From ZC4RG29 sp036381475 (lineage in GTDB: Bacteria; Bacteroidota; Bacteroidia; Cytophagales; Cyclobacteriaceae): 64,000 nt of DNA. The translations under genes and the position numbers were made by a program. The notes under the pieces are model-generated. The model had not been told where the DNA came from, did no database searches, and saw only the letters and a program-made list of their open reading frames with translations. The DNA lies in NCBI GenBank assembly GCA_036381475.1, contig DASVCT010000204.1:18040-82039 (forward strand), given 5' to 3'. Within the stretch, counting starts at the first letter, position 1; each line of letters starts with the position of its first letter. Below are positions 41,984 through 50,465 of the stretch, one piece after another.

Positions 41984-43269
41984 TTCGTGCCGTCGCGCTT
42001 TTCCTGGTTGGCATTCTGCTGTATTCCTGCGCGTCTGTCCCCAGGTCGATGATCAAAGGGCACCTCGCAGCCATGGAAGACACGTTCCAGGACTTCACGG
42101 GCTTTATGCTTTATGACCCGATGAAAAGGAAAGTCCTGTACGAGCACAATGCGTCCCGTTATTTTACGCCGGCTTCCAATACCAAAATCTTTACCCTGTT
42201 TACGGCACTTAATGTTCTCGGTGATTCCGTGCCGGGACTTCGCTACGCTATCGTTGGAGATTCACTGATCTTTACAGGTACTTGTGATCCGTCATTGCTA
42301 TACAATCCAGTCTGCGACAGTAAGGTGTACGCTTTTCTCAGCAGATCCCCGTATGATCTTTACTACACCGAGCGCAACTGGAACACGCCACCCTTCGGCC
42401 CCGGGTGGTCGTGGGAGGACTACGACTTCTACTATTCCGCCATGCGGTCACCCTTTCCGATCTACGGCAACACCTTCGAAACCATCTACCTGAACGGAAA
42501 GCTGCAAACACGACCGTCGTATTTTGAAAAGTTCATCATGCTGAGCGGTGATACTGCAGAGTCATCCACACTCATACGATCACCCTATTCGAACGAGGCA
42601 CGATTTACTCCCGGAAGCAATGACAGGATACGCAAGTGGACCAAGCCCTTCATTACCGATGCCTCGATGGTAGTGCGGTTGTTGGCGGATACGCTGCATC
42701 GAAACGTAACATTATTGCGGGATCCACCGGTGGAGGCATGGCAGACCCTTTACAGTGTGCCGGCCGACAGCCTGTACCGCGTGATGATGCAGGACAGCGA
42801 CAACTTCATCGCTGAGCAGTTGTTGCTATTATGCGCCGGCGTCCTGCGGGATACGCTGGATCCGGAGATTGCCATATCGTATGTCAAGGAGAACCTGCTG
42901 GCTGACCTTCCGGATGAACCCTTATGGAATGATGGCTCTGGGCTCTCGCGATACAACCTCTTTACGCCGCGGTCGGTCGTCAGGTTGTGGGAAAAGCTTC
43001 TGCACTCCGTCGATCGACAGAGACTCTTCAGCTTGCTGGCATCGGGTGGTGTCTCCGGCACGCTCAAGAATTACTATGTGGCCGACAAGCCGTATGTCTT
43101 CGGAAAAACCGGAACCCTTAGCCACGTGCATTGCCTGAGTGGGTATATTGTAACCCGAAAGGGAAAGACGCTGATCTTTTCGCTGATGAATACAAACTAT
43201 TCCGTGCCGACGCGTCGTGTGAGGGAATCGATGGAACGCTTGCTTGAATTGATCCGTGACCGTTACTAA
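41980..43269 (+). CDS. D-alanyl-D-alanine carboxypeptidase (PBP4 / S13 family)
   Basis: This 429-residue lipoprotein (lipobox LLYSC, Cys 17) has all three penicillin-binding motifs: SNTK with nucleophile S66 and K69, SDN at 273-275, and KTG at 376-378. It trims or cleaves peptidoglycan cross-links at the membrane. The domain insert of larger PBP4 proteins is present in shortened form (~120-200). It lies in the same direction as the GH3 hexosaminidase gene, six bases downstream, suggesting a small peptidoglycan-remodelling operon. Confidence 0.9.
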   Translation: MIRAVALFLVGILLYSCASVPRSMIKGHLAAMEDTFQDFTGFMLYDPMKRKVLYEHNASRYFTPASNTKIFTLFTALNVLGDSVPGLRYAIVGDSLIFTGTCDPSLLYNPVCDSKVYAFLSRSPYDLYYTERNWNTPPFGPGWSWEDYDFYYSAMRSPFPIYGNTFETIYLNGKLQTRPSYFEKFIMLSGDTAESSTLIRSPYSNEARFTPGSNDRIRKWTKPFITDASMVVRLLADTLHRNVTLLRDPPVEAWQTLYSVPADSLYRVMMQDSDNFIAEQLLLLCAGVLRDTLDPEIAISYVKENLLADLPDEPLWNDGSGLSRYNLFTPRSVVRLWEKLLHSVDRQRLFSLLASGGVSGTLKNYYVADKPYVFGKTGTLSHVHCLSGYIVTRKGKTLIFSLMNTNYSVPTRRVRESMERLLELIRDRY

Positions 43270-43275
43270 GAGGCT

Positions 43276-44481
43276 ATGCTATTGATCAGAAAATGTTTGG
43301 CTGTCATAGCGTTGATGATCCCGACGTTCGTATGCCAGGGTCAGGCTGCCGACAGTCTCGACATCAGGATCGGCCAAATGATACTCATCGGTGTGCCGGG
43401 AACGAGTGTCGACGATGCGGTCATGGCCGAGGTCAGCCAGGGGAAAGTGGGCGGCATAATCTTCTTTGAGAAGAACATTCCCCCGACGAACTCGTTCGAC
43501 GCGTTTAGCCGCGTGATCTGGCAATATCAGAAAGCTGCGCCCATTCCATTGTTCATGTGCATCGATCAGGAGGGCGGGAAGGTGAATAGGCTGAAACCAA
43601 AGTACGGATTTCCGCGATCGGTCACCGCTGCTGAAATGGGTGCCGCCGCAACCTCCGATACGGTGCGCTACTATGCCCGGACGACGGCCGCCACACTTGC
43701 CGGTCTGGGTTTGAACGTAAATTTCGCGCCCTGCGTGGACCTCGCGTCCAACCCCGACAATCCTGTCATCGCACGATATGGCCGGGCCTTTTCCGCGGAT
43801 GAAAATCGCGTGGCCGAACTCGCCGCCGATTTTATCCGGGAGCACCGCAGGATGAATGTCATTACGGTGCCAAAGCATTTTCCCGGTCATGGCAGCTCGG
43901 ACGCCGACACGCACCTGGGCATGGCCGATGTGACCGCCACATGGGAAGAACGCGAACTGGTACCCTATCGCAGGCTCATCGACAGTGGCCTTACGGATGC
44001 GATCATGTCGGCACACATCGTGAACCGAAAGCTCGATCCGGATGGGCTGCCAGGTACGCTTTCAAAAGCAATCGTGGATGGCATACTACGGAAAAAACTG
44101 GCCTTCAACGGGGTGGTCTTTTCTGACGACATGCAGATGCACGCTATCACACGTCACTACGGCCTCGAGCAAGCCATTGCACTGGCGATCAATGCGGGCA
44201 TCGATGTCATGACGTTTTCCAACAATATCGATCAGAGCGAGGAGCGCACGGTCGACAAGGTACACCGTGTTATCAAAGAACTGGTACGCTCGGGAAAGAT
44301 TCCAGCCGAACGCATCCAGGAATCGTATCGACGCATTATGGCGTTGAAGCGCCAATACCTTAATAATCCTGATCCTTCAACGCGGGTTCGCCAACTGGAG
44401 GACAGGATCGGCGCACTTGAGAAACAGGTAAAGTCATTACAGGAGAATGAGCCGCAGCAAGAGTTCATTGAGCGGCGCTGA
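43276..44481 (+). CDS. GH3 beta-N-acetylhexosaminidase (NagZ-like)
   Basis: This 401-residue protein has a signal peptide (to about CQGQA). The catalytic domain shows KHFPGHGSSDADTHLGM (K200, H201) and the nucleophile Asp in VFSDDMQMHA (D284). Such enzymes remove N-acetylglucosamine from muropeptides; export suggests the periplasm. A C-terminal coiled coil (~375-400, RVRQLEDRIGALEKQVKSLQ) is unusual and may mediate oligomers. It follows the carboxypeptidase gene closely. Confidence 0.9.
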   Translation: MLLIRKCLAVIALMIPTFVCQGQAADSLDIRIGQMILIGVPGTSVDDAVMAEVSQGKVGGIIFFEKNIPPTNSFDAFSRVIWQYQKAAPIPLFMCIDQEGGKVNRLKPKYGFPRSVTAAEMGAAATSDTVRYYARTTAATLAGLGLNVNFAPCVDLASNPDNPVIARYGRAFSADENRVAELAADFIREHRRMNVITVPKHFPGHGSSDADTHLGMADVTATWEERELVPYRRLIDSGLTDAIMSAHIVNRKLDPDGLPGTLSKAIVDGILRKKLAFNGVVFSDDMQMHAITRHYGLEQAIALAINAGIDVMTFSNNIDQSEERTVDKVHRVIKELVRSGKIPAERIQESYRRIMALKRQYLNNPDPSTRVRQLEDRIGALEKQVKSLQENEPQQEFIERR

Positions 44482-44504
44482 TATCACCGAAAATCGCGAG
44501 TCAT

Positions 44505-45491
44505 ATGAAACTGCGCTGGGGAATTTTAAGTACGGCGAAAATTGGTCTGAACAAGGTGATTCCGGCCATCCAGCAGAGCAAACTGGGTGTTGTAACCGCA
44601 TTGTCATCGCGGTCGATCGATCGCGCGCGCGAAGCAGCGCAAAAGGCCGGAATACCCAAGGCCTACGGAACGTATGAGGAGTTGCTGAGCGATCCGGACG
44701 TCGACGCAGTGTACAATCCGCTACCCAATCATTTGCACGTCCCATGGTCGCTGAAGGCATTGGAAGCCGGTAAACACGTGCTTTGCGAAAAGCCCATTGG
44801 AATGAATGCTGCCGAAGCGGAGCAGTTGCGCGACGCGGCGCAGAGATATCCCAACCTCAGGATCATGGAGGCTTTCATGTACCGGCTGCACCCTCAATGG
44901 GTCAAGGCAAAGGAACTTGTAGAAAGCGGAAGCATAGGGAAACTGCAAACCATTCATTCCTTCTTTTGCTACAACAATCCCGATCCGGCCAACATCCGCA
45001 ACGTTGCCGATATCGGCGGTGGCGGGCTAATGGACATCGGGTGTTACTGCATTTCGCTGTCGCGATTCATCTTCGCAGCAGAGCCTACGAGGGTACTCGG
45101 CGCTATTGAATTTGATCCTGCGTTCGGCACGGACATCCTGACCTCCGGCATGCTGGACTTTGAAAACGGTACCGCGACCTTTACCTGCGCCACTCAACTG
45201 CACCCCTATCAGCGCGTGAATATTTTTGGTGACGCCGGCCGCATCGAAATCGAGATACCCTTCAACGCCCCACCGGACAAGCCTACGCGGCTTTGGCTCC
45301 ACGACAGGATGGGCACGGACACGATCACATTTGACTTGTGTGATCAGTATACGATAGAGGCTGACGCGTTTGCGCGTGCTGTACTAGAAAACACCGCGGT
45401 GCCTACAAGCCTCGATGACGCTGTCTGGAATATGAAAGTCATCGATGCCATTCGCAAGAGTGCGAGCGACAACAGCTGGGTAACACCTTAG
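44505..45491 (+). CDS. Gfo/Idh/MocA-family NAD(P)-dependent oxidoreductase
   Basis: This 328-residue protein has a nucleotide-binding fold beginning WGILSTAKIG and the family motif CEKPIG with K96. The C-terminal beta-sheet domain includes HSFFCYNNPDPANIRN and DIGCYCI. Members act on sugars, inositols or related polyols; the substrate is not predictable. It lies 23 bases after the hexosaminidase gene, so it could handle a released sugar, but that is inference. Its last four bases overlap the end of ispH on the other strand. Confidence 0.88.
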   Translation: MKLRWGILSTAKIGLNKVIPAIQQSKLGVVTALSSRSIDRAREAAQKAGIPKAYGTYEELLSDPDVDAVYNPLPNHLHVPWSLKALEAGKHVLCEKPIGMNAAEAEQLRDAAQRYPNLRIMEAFMYRLHPQWVKAKELVESGSIGKLQTIHSFFCYNNPDPANIRNVADIGGGGLMDIGCYCISLSRFIFAAEPTRVLGAIEFDPAFGTDILTSGMLDFENGTATFTCATQLHPYQRVNIFGDAGRIEIEIPFNAPPDKPTRLWLHDRMGTDTITFDLCDQYTIEADAFARAVLENTAVPTSLDDAVWNMKVIDAIRKSASDNSWVTP

Positions 45492-46609
45492 CGCGACTGC
45501 GCGTCTCCGGTTGCCTCGAGCTCCTGCATGACTTCAGCCGGCGATGCGGCTTCCGGATAGAACGAAAGGATCTTCAGAATCACCCGGTCCACGAGCGTGT
45601 CGGGACATGAAGCCCCGCTCGTGAGCACGATGCGGACTTTATCCTTTCTGGGAAGAAACCCGGAGGAGACCTGGCGTTCCTTAGTGTGGATGTTGAAATG
45701 ATGGATCAATGTGGACGAGGCGATTTCCCGCTCGGATTCGATGAAATAGGTATCGAACGCGCGTTCACAAAGTTCGACGATATGGGAAGTATTTGAACTG
45801 TTGTATCCGCCGACTACGATCGCAAGATCAGCAGGTGCTTCCAAGAGCCTGTAAGTCGCCTCCTGGTTGTCGTTGGTGGCATAACAGAGCGTGTCGCGGG
45901 TGTCTGCAAAGTGCTGGCGAAGATTTTCAGAGCCATAAACTTTGATCATGAGTTCGCGAAAGTATGCGGCAATTTCCTGGGTTTCTGTCGCGAGCATTGT
46001 CGTTTGGTTGACGACCCCAACGCTTTGCAGATGTTTTTCCGGTTGAAAGCCTTCGGAATAGCGATTTGCAAATTCGCTATAAAATTCCGCATACGGCCGT
46101 TCACCCGTGATGTATTCGCCAAGCCGCTGCGCTTCGGCAAGGTCGCGAACGATGATTGAGTGTCCGTGACTGACACTGTGTGAAAACGTCGCGCGCGTCT
46201 CTTCGTGCCGGGGCCTTCCATGTATGATAATTGTGTATCCGGAGTCGGCGAGTTTTTCTGACCGGTTCCACACCTTTTCAACGAAGGGGCACGTGGTGTT
46301 GTATTGCGCGACTTGTACACCGCGCCGATTTAGCTGCTCTTCAATTTCCAGCGTCGTTCCGAAGGCTGGTATGATGACGATATCGTCAGGAAGGATCTCT
46401 TCCCAGGGGATGAACTGGGTGCCGTCGGTATCCATGATGAATCTGACGCCGCGATTGCGCAGGTCGTTGTTCACCTCCGGATTATGGATCATCTGACTGA
46501 GGAGGAAGACACGACGGCCGGGATTTTCGTCGAGTGCCCGGTAGCTGATTTCGATAGCGTTTTCCACGCCGTAACAAAAGCCGAAGTGGCGGGCGAGATA
46601 AAACGACAC
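45488..46609 (-). CDS. ispH: 4-hydroxy-3-methylbut-2-enyl diphosphate reductase IspH (LytB)
   Basis: This iron-sulfur enzyme makes IPP and DMAPP at the end of the MEP isoprenoid pathway. In the 373-residue form starting at GTG 46609, the three cluster Cys are C12 (GFCYGV), C107 (NTTCPFVEKVW) and C335 (SGASCPDTLVDRV). The motif QMIHNPEVNNDLRNRGV is also typical. The frame stays open for another 41 residues to 46732, and the promoter at 46755-46762 lies just before that. The true protein is probably ~414 residues, but the extension has no ATG, GTG or TTG start. Confidence 0.93.
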   Translation of the reverse strand: MSFYLARHFGFCYGVENAIEISYRALDENPGRRVFLLSQMIHNPEVNNDLRNRGVRFIMDTDGTQFIPWEEILPDDIVIIPAFGTTLEIEEQLNRRGVQVAQYNTTCPFVEKVWNRSEKLADSGYTIIIHGRPRHEETRATFSHSVSHGHSIIVRDLAEAQRLGEYITGERPYAEFYSEFANRYSEGFQPEKHLQSVGVVNQTTMLATETQEIAAYFRELMIKVYGSENLRQHFADTRDTLCYATNDNQEATYRLLEAPADLAIVVGGYNSSNTSHIVELCERAFDTYFIESEREIASSTLIHHFNIHTKERQVSSGFLPRKDKVRIVLTSGASCPDTLVDRVILKILSFYPEAASPAEVMQELEATGDAQSR

Positions 46610-46732
46610 CGGTCCAAAATCCTGGCAGCTGGGACTGAAATCCTGCTTCCGGGGATCGCGCAGCCGTCTGATCTCCTTAATCCGGCCGGTGATGGTTGAC
46701 CGGTAGTAAACTGGGATATCGAACTTCTTGAT
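46610..46732 (-). other. In-frame N-terminal extension of ispH with ATC as likely start
   Basis: The 41 codons before GTG 46609 read IKKFDIPVYYRSTI..., in frame and without stop. An in-frame TAG precedes them near 46747. The N-terminus KKFDIPVYYRS resembles what I recall for Cytophagales IspH. No standard start codon occurs, and ATC at 46732-46730 takes the place where the initiator Met is expected. Confidence 0.55.
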
Positions 46733-46754
46733 GGCTTTCTGTTCTAACTACCCG

Positions 46755-46762
46755 CAAAGGTA
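46755..46762 (-). promoter_or_regulatory. -7 promoter element of ispH
   Basis: The minus strand reads TACCTTTG, a perfect TAnnTTTG match. Transcription would start near 46748, about 16 bases before the ATC at 46732 and ~140 before the GTG at 46609. Confidence 0.6.
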
Positions 46763-46814
46763 GCACAATGTTTCTTTACGGGCTTACCTAACGGTGCCCA
46801 GGGTTACTCAAGAC

Positions 46815-46848
46815 AAAAAGACCAGGATCATTGTCCTGGTCTCTTTTT
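46815..46848. terminator. Intrinsic terminator after the htrA-small gene operon
   Basis: The stem GACCAGGA (46820-46827) / TCCTGGTC (46834-46841) has a 6-base loop, flanked by AAAAA and CTTTTT. It sits just past the stop of the minus-strand gene at 46854. Confidence 0.88.
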
Positions 46849-46853
46849 CGAGT

Positions 46854-47030
46854 TTATGCTGCCCGGGAGAGCATGTCTTCCGGGACTCTGTTTTTCCTGA
46901 CCTCTTTCTTTTCCAGGTCAAACCACATAACCTCTACCGTCTTATTTCGGATGTACCGGAGTACTTCCATTACCCTTCCATCGATTTTGCTCCTCACGCG
47001 TTCGCCTTTCTTAAAAAGTCTCCTGCTCAT
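46854..47030 (-). CDS. Small SH3-like protein (DUF2158/YodC-like)
   Basis: This 58-residue protein is basic and beta-rich: MSRRLFKKGERVRSKIDGRV, then EVMWFDLEKKEVRKNRVPED. The pattern GERV-(x)-DGRVMEV followed by VMWFD is that of the short DUF2158 proteins, whose function is unknown. ATG 47030 is preferred over the in-frame upstream start at 47039. It lies 19 bases after the HtrA gene in the same direction and ends at a strong terminator, so the two form an operon. Confidence 0.65.
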   Translation of the reverse strand: MSRRLFKKGERVRSKIDGRVMEVLRYIRNKTVEVMWFDLEKKEVRKNRVPEDMLSRAA

Positions 47031-47049
47031 ACGGATCAAGGGTTATTAA

Positions 47050-48540
47050 TTACTTACGGAATGAATACAGAAATTCCCTCGGGAAGTCTTCGTAGGTTCC
47101 CGAGAGCGTCACAATTTCACCTTCTTTGATTTTTTCCAATGCCTTGTTGAGTTCTTCCGGGGAATTCACCGGCGTGTCATTCACCTTCGTGATGATGAAG
47201 CCGTCACGGATATCGGTGTAGCGCGCGACCTTGCCCGTGCCTTTGCTGGTGACACGCACGCCGTTCTTGAGATCGAGCTTCTTTAACACACCCGGCTCGG
47301 CCGGTTCCACCGTTATGCCCAATGCCGCTAAGCCTTTGCGTTCTTCACGCTTCACGGCAGTGATCTCGCCCTTGCGGTTTTTGAGCGTGACATCGAAGTC
47401 GAGCTCCTTGCCGTCACGGTTGACGGTTACCTTGATCTTGTCACCCGGACGGTGGCGTCCGATCGTTTCGATCAAGGCCGAGTTGCCGGGTATTTTCACG
47501 TCATCGATTTTGACCACCACATCGCCTGCCTTGATTCCGGCATCCCCGGCAGCGCTGTTTTCAGCAAGGCTCTGGATGTAAGCGCCCTCGAAAACCTTGA
47601 GGTCATGTTCCTTGGCCAGATCGCTGTTCACGCTCGCAATGGTTACACCTAACCAACCCCGTTGCACGACGCCATAGTTCAGAAGGTCTTCAACTATTTT
47701 ACTGACGATGTTCGACGGCACGGCAAATCCGTAGCCGGAGTATGCTCCGGTAGGACTGGCAATGGCGGTGTTAATTCCGAGCAACCCACCGGAAAGATCA
47801 ACCAGCGCCCCACCACTGTTTCCGGGATTGATGGCTGCGTCCGTTTGAATGAAAGACTCGATAGCCGTGTTACCCGCTTCGCTGGAGCTGTTGATGACGT
47901 GAATGTTCCTTCCCTTGGCGCTGACAATACCCGCTGTCACCGTTGAATTCAGATTAAAGGGGTTACCAACCGCGAGCACCCATTGCCCCACCTTGGCCTT
48001 GTCGGAGTCGACGAATGCCAGGTAAGGAAGGTCTTTCGCATCGATTTTTATCACCGCGATATCCGTGTCAGGGTCAGTACCCACGACCTCTGCCTTGAAG
48101 GTGCGGTTGTCCTGAAGGGTCACTTCCAGTATTTCGGCGTCCTGCACGACGTGGTTGTTCGTTACGATATATCCGTTCGAGTTGATAATCACTCCGGATC
48201 CCGTACTTTGAAGGGGCCCTTGATTCATTGGAGGCCCCCAATCAGGGCCAAAGAAATCGCGGAACGGATTAAAGTATTGCGTGTCCCGGGGGGTGTTCGC
48301 CCCGCTTCGGGTTGATCGAATGTGGACCACGGCCCCTGTGACCTTCTCTGCTGTCTCGGTAAAGTCGAGGGGAACGATCTCCCCGGCCTCGTTGACGTGA
48401 TATGCCACCTGGGAAGCTGGCACGCCGCTGGAATAATCCAGACGAACCACCCGCTCGCCCTTGTCCAGGATTTCATAGGTTCCGATCGTGATAGCGCTGC
48501 CCAATACGGCAGCCAAAAGCAGTGAACCGAATCGTTTCAT
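47050..48540 (-). CDS. HtrA/DegP-type serine protease with two PDZ domains
   Basis: This 496-residue periplasmic protease-chaperone degrades misfolded envelope proteins. The N-terminal hydrophobic segment (MKRFGSLLLAAVLGSAITIG) is an anchor or signal. The catalytic triad is H130 (VTNNHVV), D160 (DTDIAVIKI) and S242 (GNSGGALVD). PDZ domains lie at ~285-380 (GWLGVTIASV) and ~400-490 (IRDGFIITKVNDTPV). The frame is open to 48603; ATG 48540 begins the anchor. It is co-directional with the DUF2158-like gene. Confidence 0.94.
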   Translation of the reverse strand: MKRFGSLLLAAVLGSAITIGTYEILDKGERVVRLDYSSGVPASQVAYHVNEAGEIVPLDFTETAEKVTGAVVHIRSTRSGANTPRDTQYFNPFRDFFGPDWGPPMNQGPLQSTGSGVIINSNGYIVTNNHVVQDAEILEVTLQDNRTFKAEVVGTDPDTDIAVIKIDAKDLPYLAFVDSDKAKVGQWVLAVGNPFNLNSTVTAGIVSAKGRNIHVINSSSEAGNTAIESFIQTDAAINPGNSGGALVDLSGGLLGINTAIASPTGAYSGYGFAVPSNIVSKIVEDLLNYGVVQRGWLGVTIASVNSDLAKEHDLKVFEGAYIQSLAENSAAGDAGIKAGDVVVKIDDVKIPGNSALIETIGRHRPGDKIKVTVNRDGKELDFDVTLKNRKGEITAVKREERKGLAALGITVEPAEPGVLKKLDLKNGVRVTSKGTGKVARYTDIRDGFIITKVNDTPVNSPEELNKALEKIKEGEIVTLSGTYEDFPREFLYSFRK

Positions 48541-48872
48541 ATCACTTATATAGTTTGAATGAATAATATGTATGACATCACAGGTGATGCAAAAACCGGG
48601 CAACTAATCGAGGCAGAAATTTTGTCAGCCTGTGCGTTGCCTGCTGCAATTTGATTCCGGCCGGCGCCGCAAGTCACCATTTATTACGAAATGTTTCGGA
48701 TTTTAGTTTCCATGTGTTAACATGTTTTTTTTCGGAGGAAATCTCCTGCCGGAAATGGCCCGGACGGCAAAAAATGGTGAAAATATCTAGCCAAAATTGC
48801 GGTATTTTCTTCGGAAGGTCAGCCCTGCGACCAACTTTTACGTTTGAAATTACGTCAGTAGAACACAGTACG
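48541..48872. other. Gene-free spacer between htrA and a small membrane-protein gene
   Basis: No convincing gene is seen. It should contain the htrA promoter on the minus strand; I could not assign its elements. On the plus strand TACGTTTG (48839-48846) is a clear -7 element for the gene at 48873. Confidence 0.5.
48839..48846 (+). promoter_or_regulatory. -7 promoter element for the 48873 gene
   Basis: TACGTTTG is a perfect TAnnTTTG match. A transcript start near 48852 gives a ~21-base leader to ATG 48873. It argues against the longer open frame beginning at 48651. Confidence 0.55.
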
Positions 48873-49028
48873 ATGTCGCAGGTTTACCACTCCCCTGGCC
48901 CTACACCTATGGAAAACAGGCAATCGTCTGAGCGATCATTGCGGCGCCTGAAACGGTTGCTGTACGTTTGGGTGATCCTCTTTCTGGCAGCCATGCTGGT
49001 CTCGTTCTTTGCCTGGGGCGGAGCGTGA
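48873..49028 (+). CDS. Small single-pass membrane protein
   Basis: This 51-residue protein has a short polar N-terminus (MSQVYHSPGPTPMENRQ), a basic patch (SLRRLKRLL) and one membrane helix (~30-48, YVWVILFLAAMLVSFFAW). The basic patch before the helix predicts a cytoplasmic N-terminus. The family is not recognised. ATG 48909 is an alternative start. Support comes from the promoter 27 bases upstream and the clean hydrophobic helix. It is convergent with the M20 gene, with seven bases between them. Confidence 0.5.
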   Translation: MSQVYHSPGPTPMENRQSSERSLRRLKRLLYVWVILFLAAMLVSFFAWGGA

Positions 49029-49035
49029 AAGAAGG

Positions 49036-50340
49036 CTACTTGCCCGCGGTGAACATGTAGTGGAGCGTGACGTTAAGCATTGCCTTAAGGCCCGTAAGCA
49101 TGGCCGACTCGTCTATCATGAAATCGGGCGTATGATGTGAGGGCCCCTTTGCCGGGTCGAGGTCAGGCGGCCGCGCACCGACGAAAAAGAAAAAACCCGG
49201 CACTTTTTCCTGAAAGAATGCAAAGTCCTCAGCGCCTGTAACCGGGTGAATTTGCACGACACGGTCCTTTCCGACGGCACGTTCCAACGCTGGCAACACC
49301 AGCTCGGTTAGCTTGGGGTCATTGTATGTAACCGGCGTCTTGCCGTCAAAGGTGATCTCCACCTGGGCCCCTGCGGTCTCGGCAATGCCAGTGGCGATGC
49401 GACGTATTTTTTCGTGAACGCTTTGCTGCATCTCTTTGTCCAGCGTTCGTATGGTACCCGACATTACCGCCTCTTCCGGAATAATGTTTTCCCGGATTCC
49501 GGCGTTAATGCGTGCCACAGTTACCACCACCGGTTCCTGGGTCAGGTCCATTTGCCGGCTCACTATCGTCTGCAGCGCATTGATGATTTGTGCGGAAACT
49601 ACTATCGGGTCGACGCTCATCCAGGGTGCTGCACCGTGAGCTTGCCGCCCTTTTACTTTTATAGTAAACCAGTCCGAGGCCGCCATCAGTCCACCCTCCT
49701 TATAGCTGATCGTACCCAGCTTGCTGATCGATTGAATGTGCAAGCCGAAAATGACATCGACCTTTGGATTTTCAAGAACGCCTTCCTTTACCATAAGTTC
49801 TGCGCCCCCTTCTTCGCCGGGGGGCGGACCTTCTTCGGCCGGCTGAAAGATGAACTTCACGGTCCCCCTAAGCTGATTTTTGTTGCGCGACAGAATCTCA
49901 GCGACTCCCATCATGATGGCGACATGGGAGTCATGGCCGCACGCATGCATCACGCCGGTTTCCATACCGGCGTACGCGGCAGTGACGGTCGACCTAAAGG
50001 GAAGATTGTTCCTTTCGGTGACTGGCAACGCGTCCATGTCGGCTCGCAGAGCGATTACCGGTCCGGGCTTCGCCCCCTTTAGCAAACCGACTACCCCTGT
50101 GTGCGCTACGCCGGTCTGGACTTCAATACCCAATACTTTCAGATGTTCGGCCACCATTTCAGCGGTCTTGAACTCGCGGTTGGAGAGTTCCGGGTATTGA
50201 TGGAAATGCCTTCTCCATTCGATGATCTTAGGTTCCATCTCCACAGCCATCTTGTCGATCCTGGACTGTAGTGCCGGGCTTACCTGTGCCTGCGCCGAGC
50301 AGCACACGGCAAGGAGAAGCAGGGTATTGAATCGCTTCAT
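49036..50340 (-). CDS. Exported M20-family amidohydrolase (M20D-like)
   Basis: This 434-residue zinc hydrolase has a signal peptide (MKRFNTLLLLAVCCSAQAQ). Metal and catalytic motifs are HACGHDSH and PAEEGPPPGEEGG; the dimerisation domain follows (KGRQAHGAAPWMSVDP). Relatives cleave N-acyl amino acids, hippurate or indole-acetyl conjugates. The exported location points to scavenging of extracellular peptide or acyl-amino-acid compounds. The exact substrate is not determined. It stands alone between two convergent/divergent neighbours. Confidence 0.92.
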   Translation of the reverse strand: MKRFNTLLLLAVCCSAQAQVSPALQSRIDKMAVEMEPKIIEWRRHFHQYPELSNREFKTAEMVAEHLKVLGIEVQTGVAHTGVVGLLKGAKPGPVIALRADMDALPVTERNNLPFRSTVTAAYAGMETGVMHACGHDSHVAIMMGVAEILSRNKNQLRGTVKFIFQPAEEGPPPGEEGGAELMVKEGVLENPKVDVIFGLHIQSISKLGTISYKEGGLMAASDWFTIKVKGRQAHGAAPWMSVDPIVVSAQIINALQTIVSRQMDLTQEPVVVTVARINAGIRENIIPEEAVMSGTIRTLDKEMQQSVHEKIRRIATGIAETAGAQVEITFDGKTPVTYNDPKLTELVLPALERAVGKDRVVQIHPVTGAEDFAFFQEKVPGFFFFVGARPPDLDPAKGPSHHTPDFMIDESAMLTGLKAMLNVTLHYMFTAGK

Positions 50341-50419
50341 GATAAATAAGAGGTCGTTAATGTCCGTTAAGGACCTGGAATGTCAGGTAAAGTACAAAAA
50401 ATACACCTAAGGGTAAGGT

Positions 50420-50451
50420 TTTGGTGGTTTTTCCGGCATTCAGAATGTTTG
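50420..50451 (+). promoter_or_regulatory. Promoter of the gene at 50466
   Basis: TTTG at 50420-50423, a 20-base spacer, then AATGTTTG at 50444-50451 (one mismatch to TAnnTTTG). The transcript would start ~9 bases before ATG 50466. Confidence 0.5.
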
Positions 50452-50465
50452 CGTAAATTTTGGCG

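Noticed and set aside
46484..46699. Plus-strand frame of 71 codons opposite the ispH 5' end
   Set aside because: It is antisense to the conserved IspH N-terminus and has no motif.
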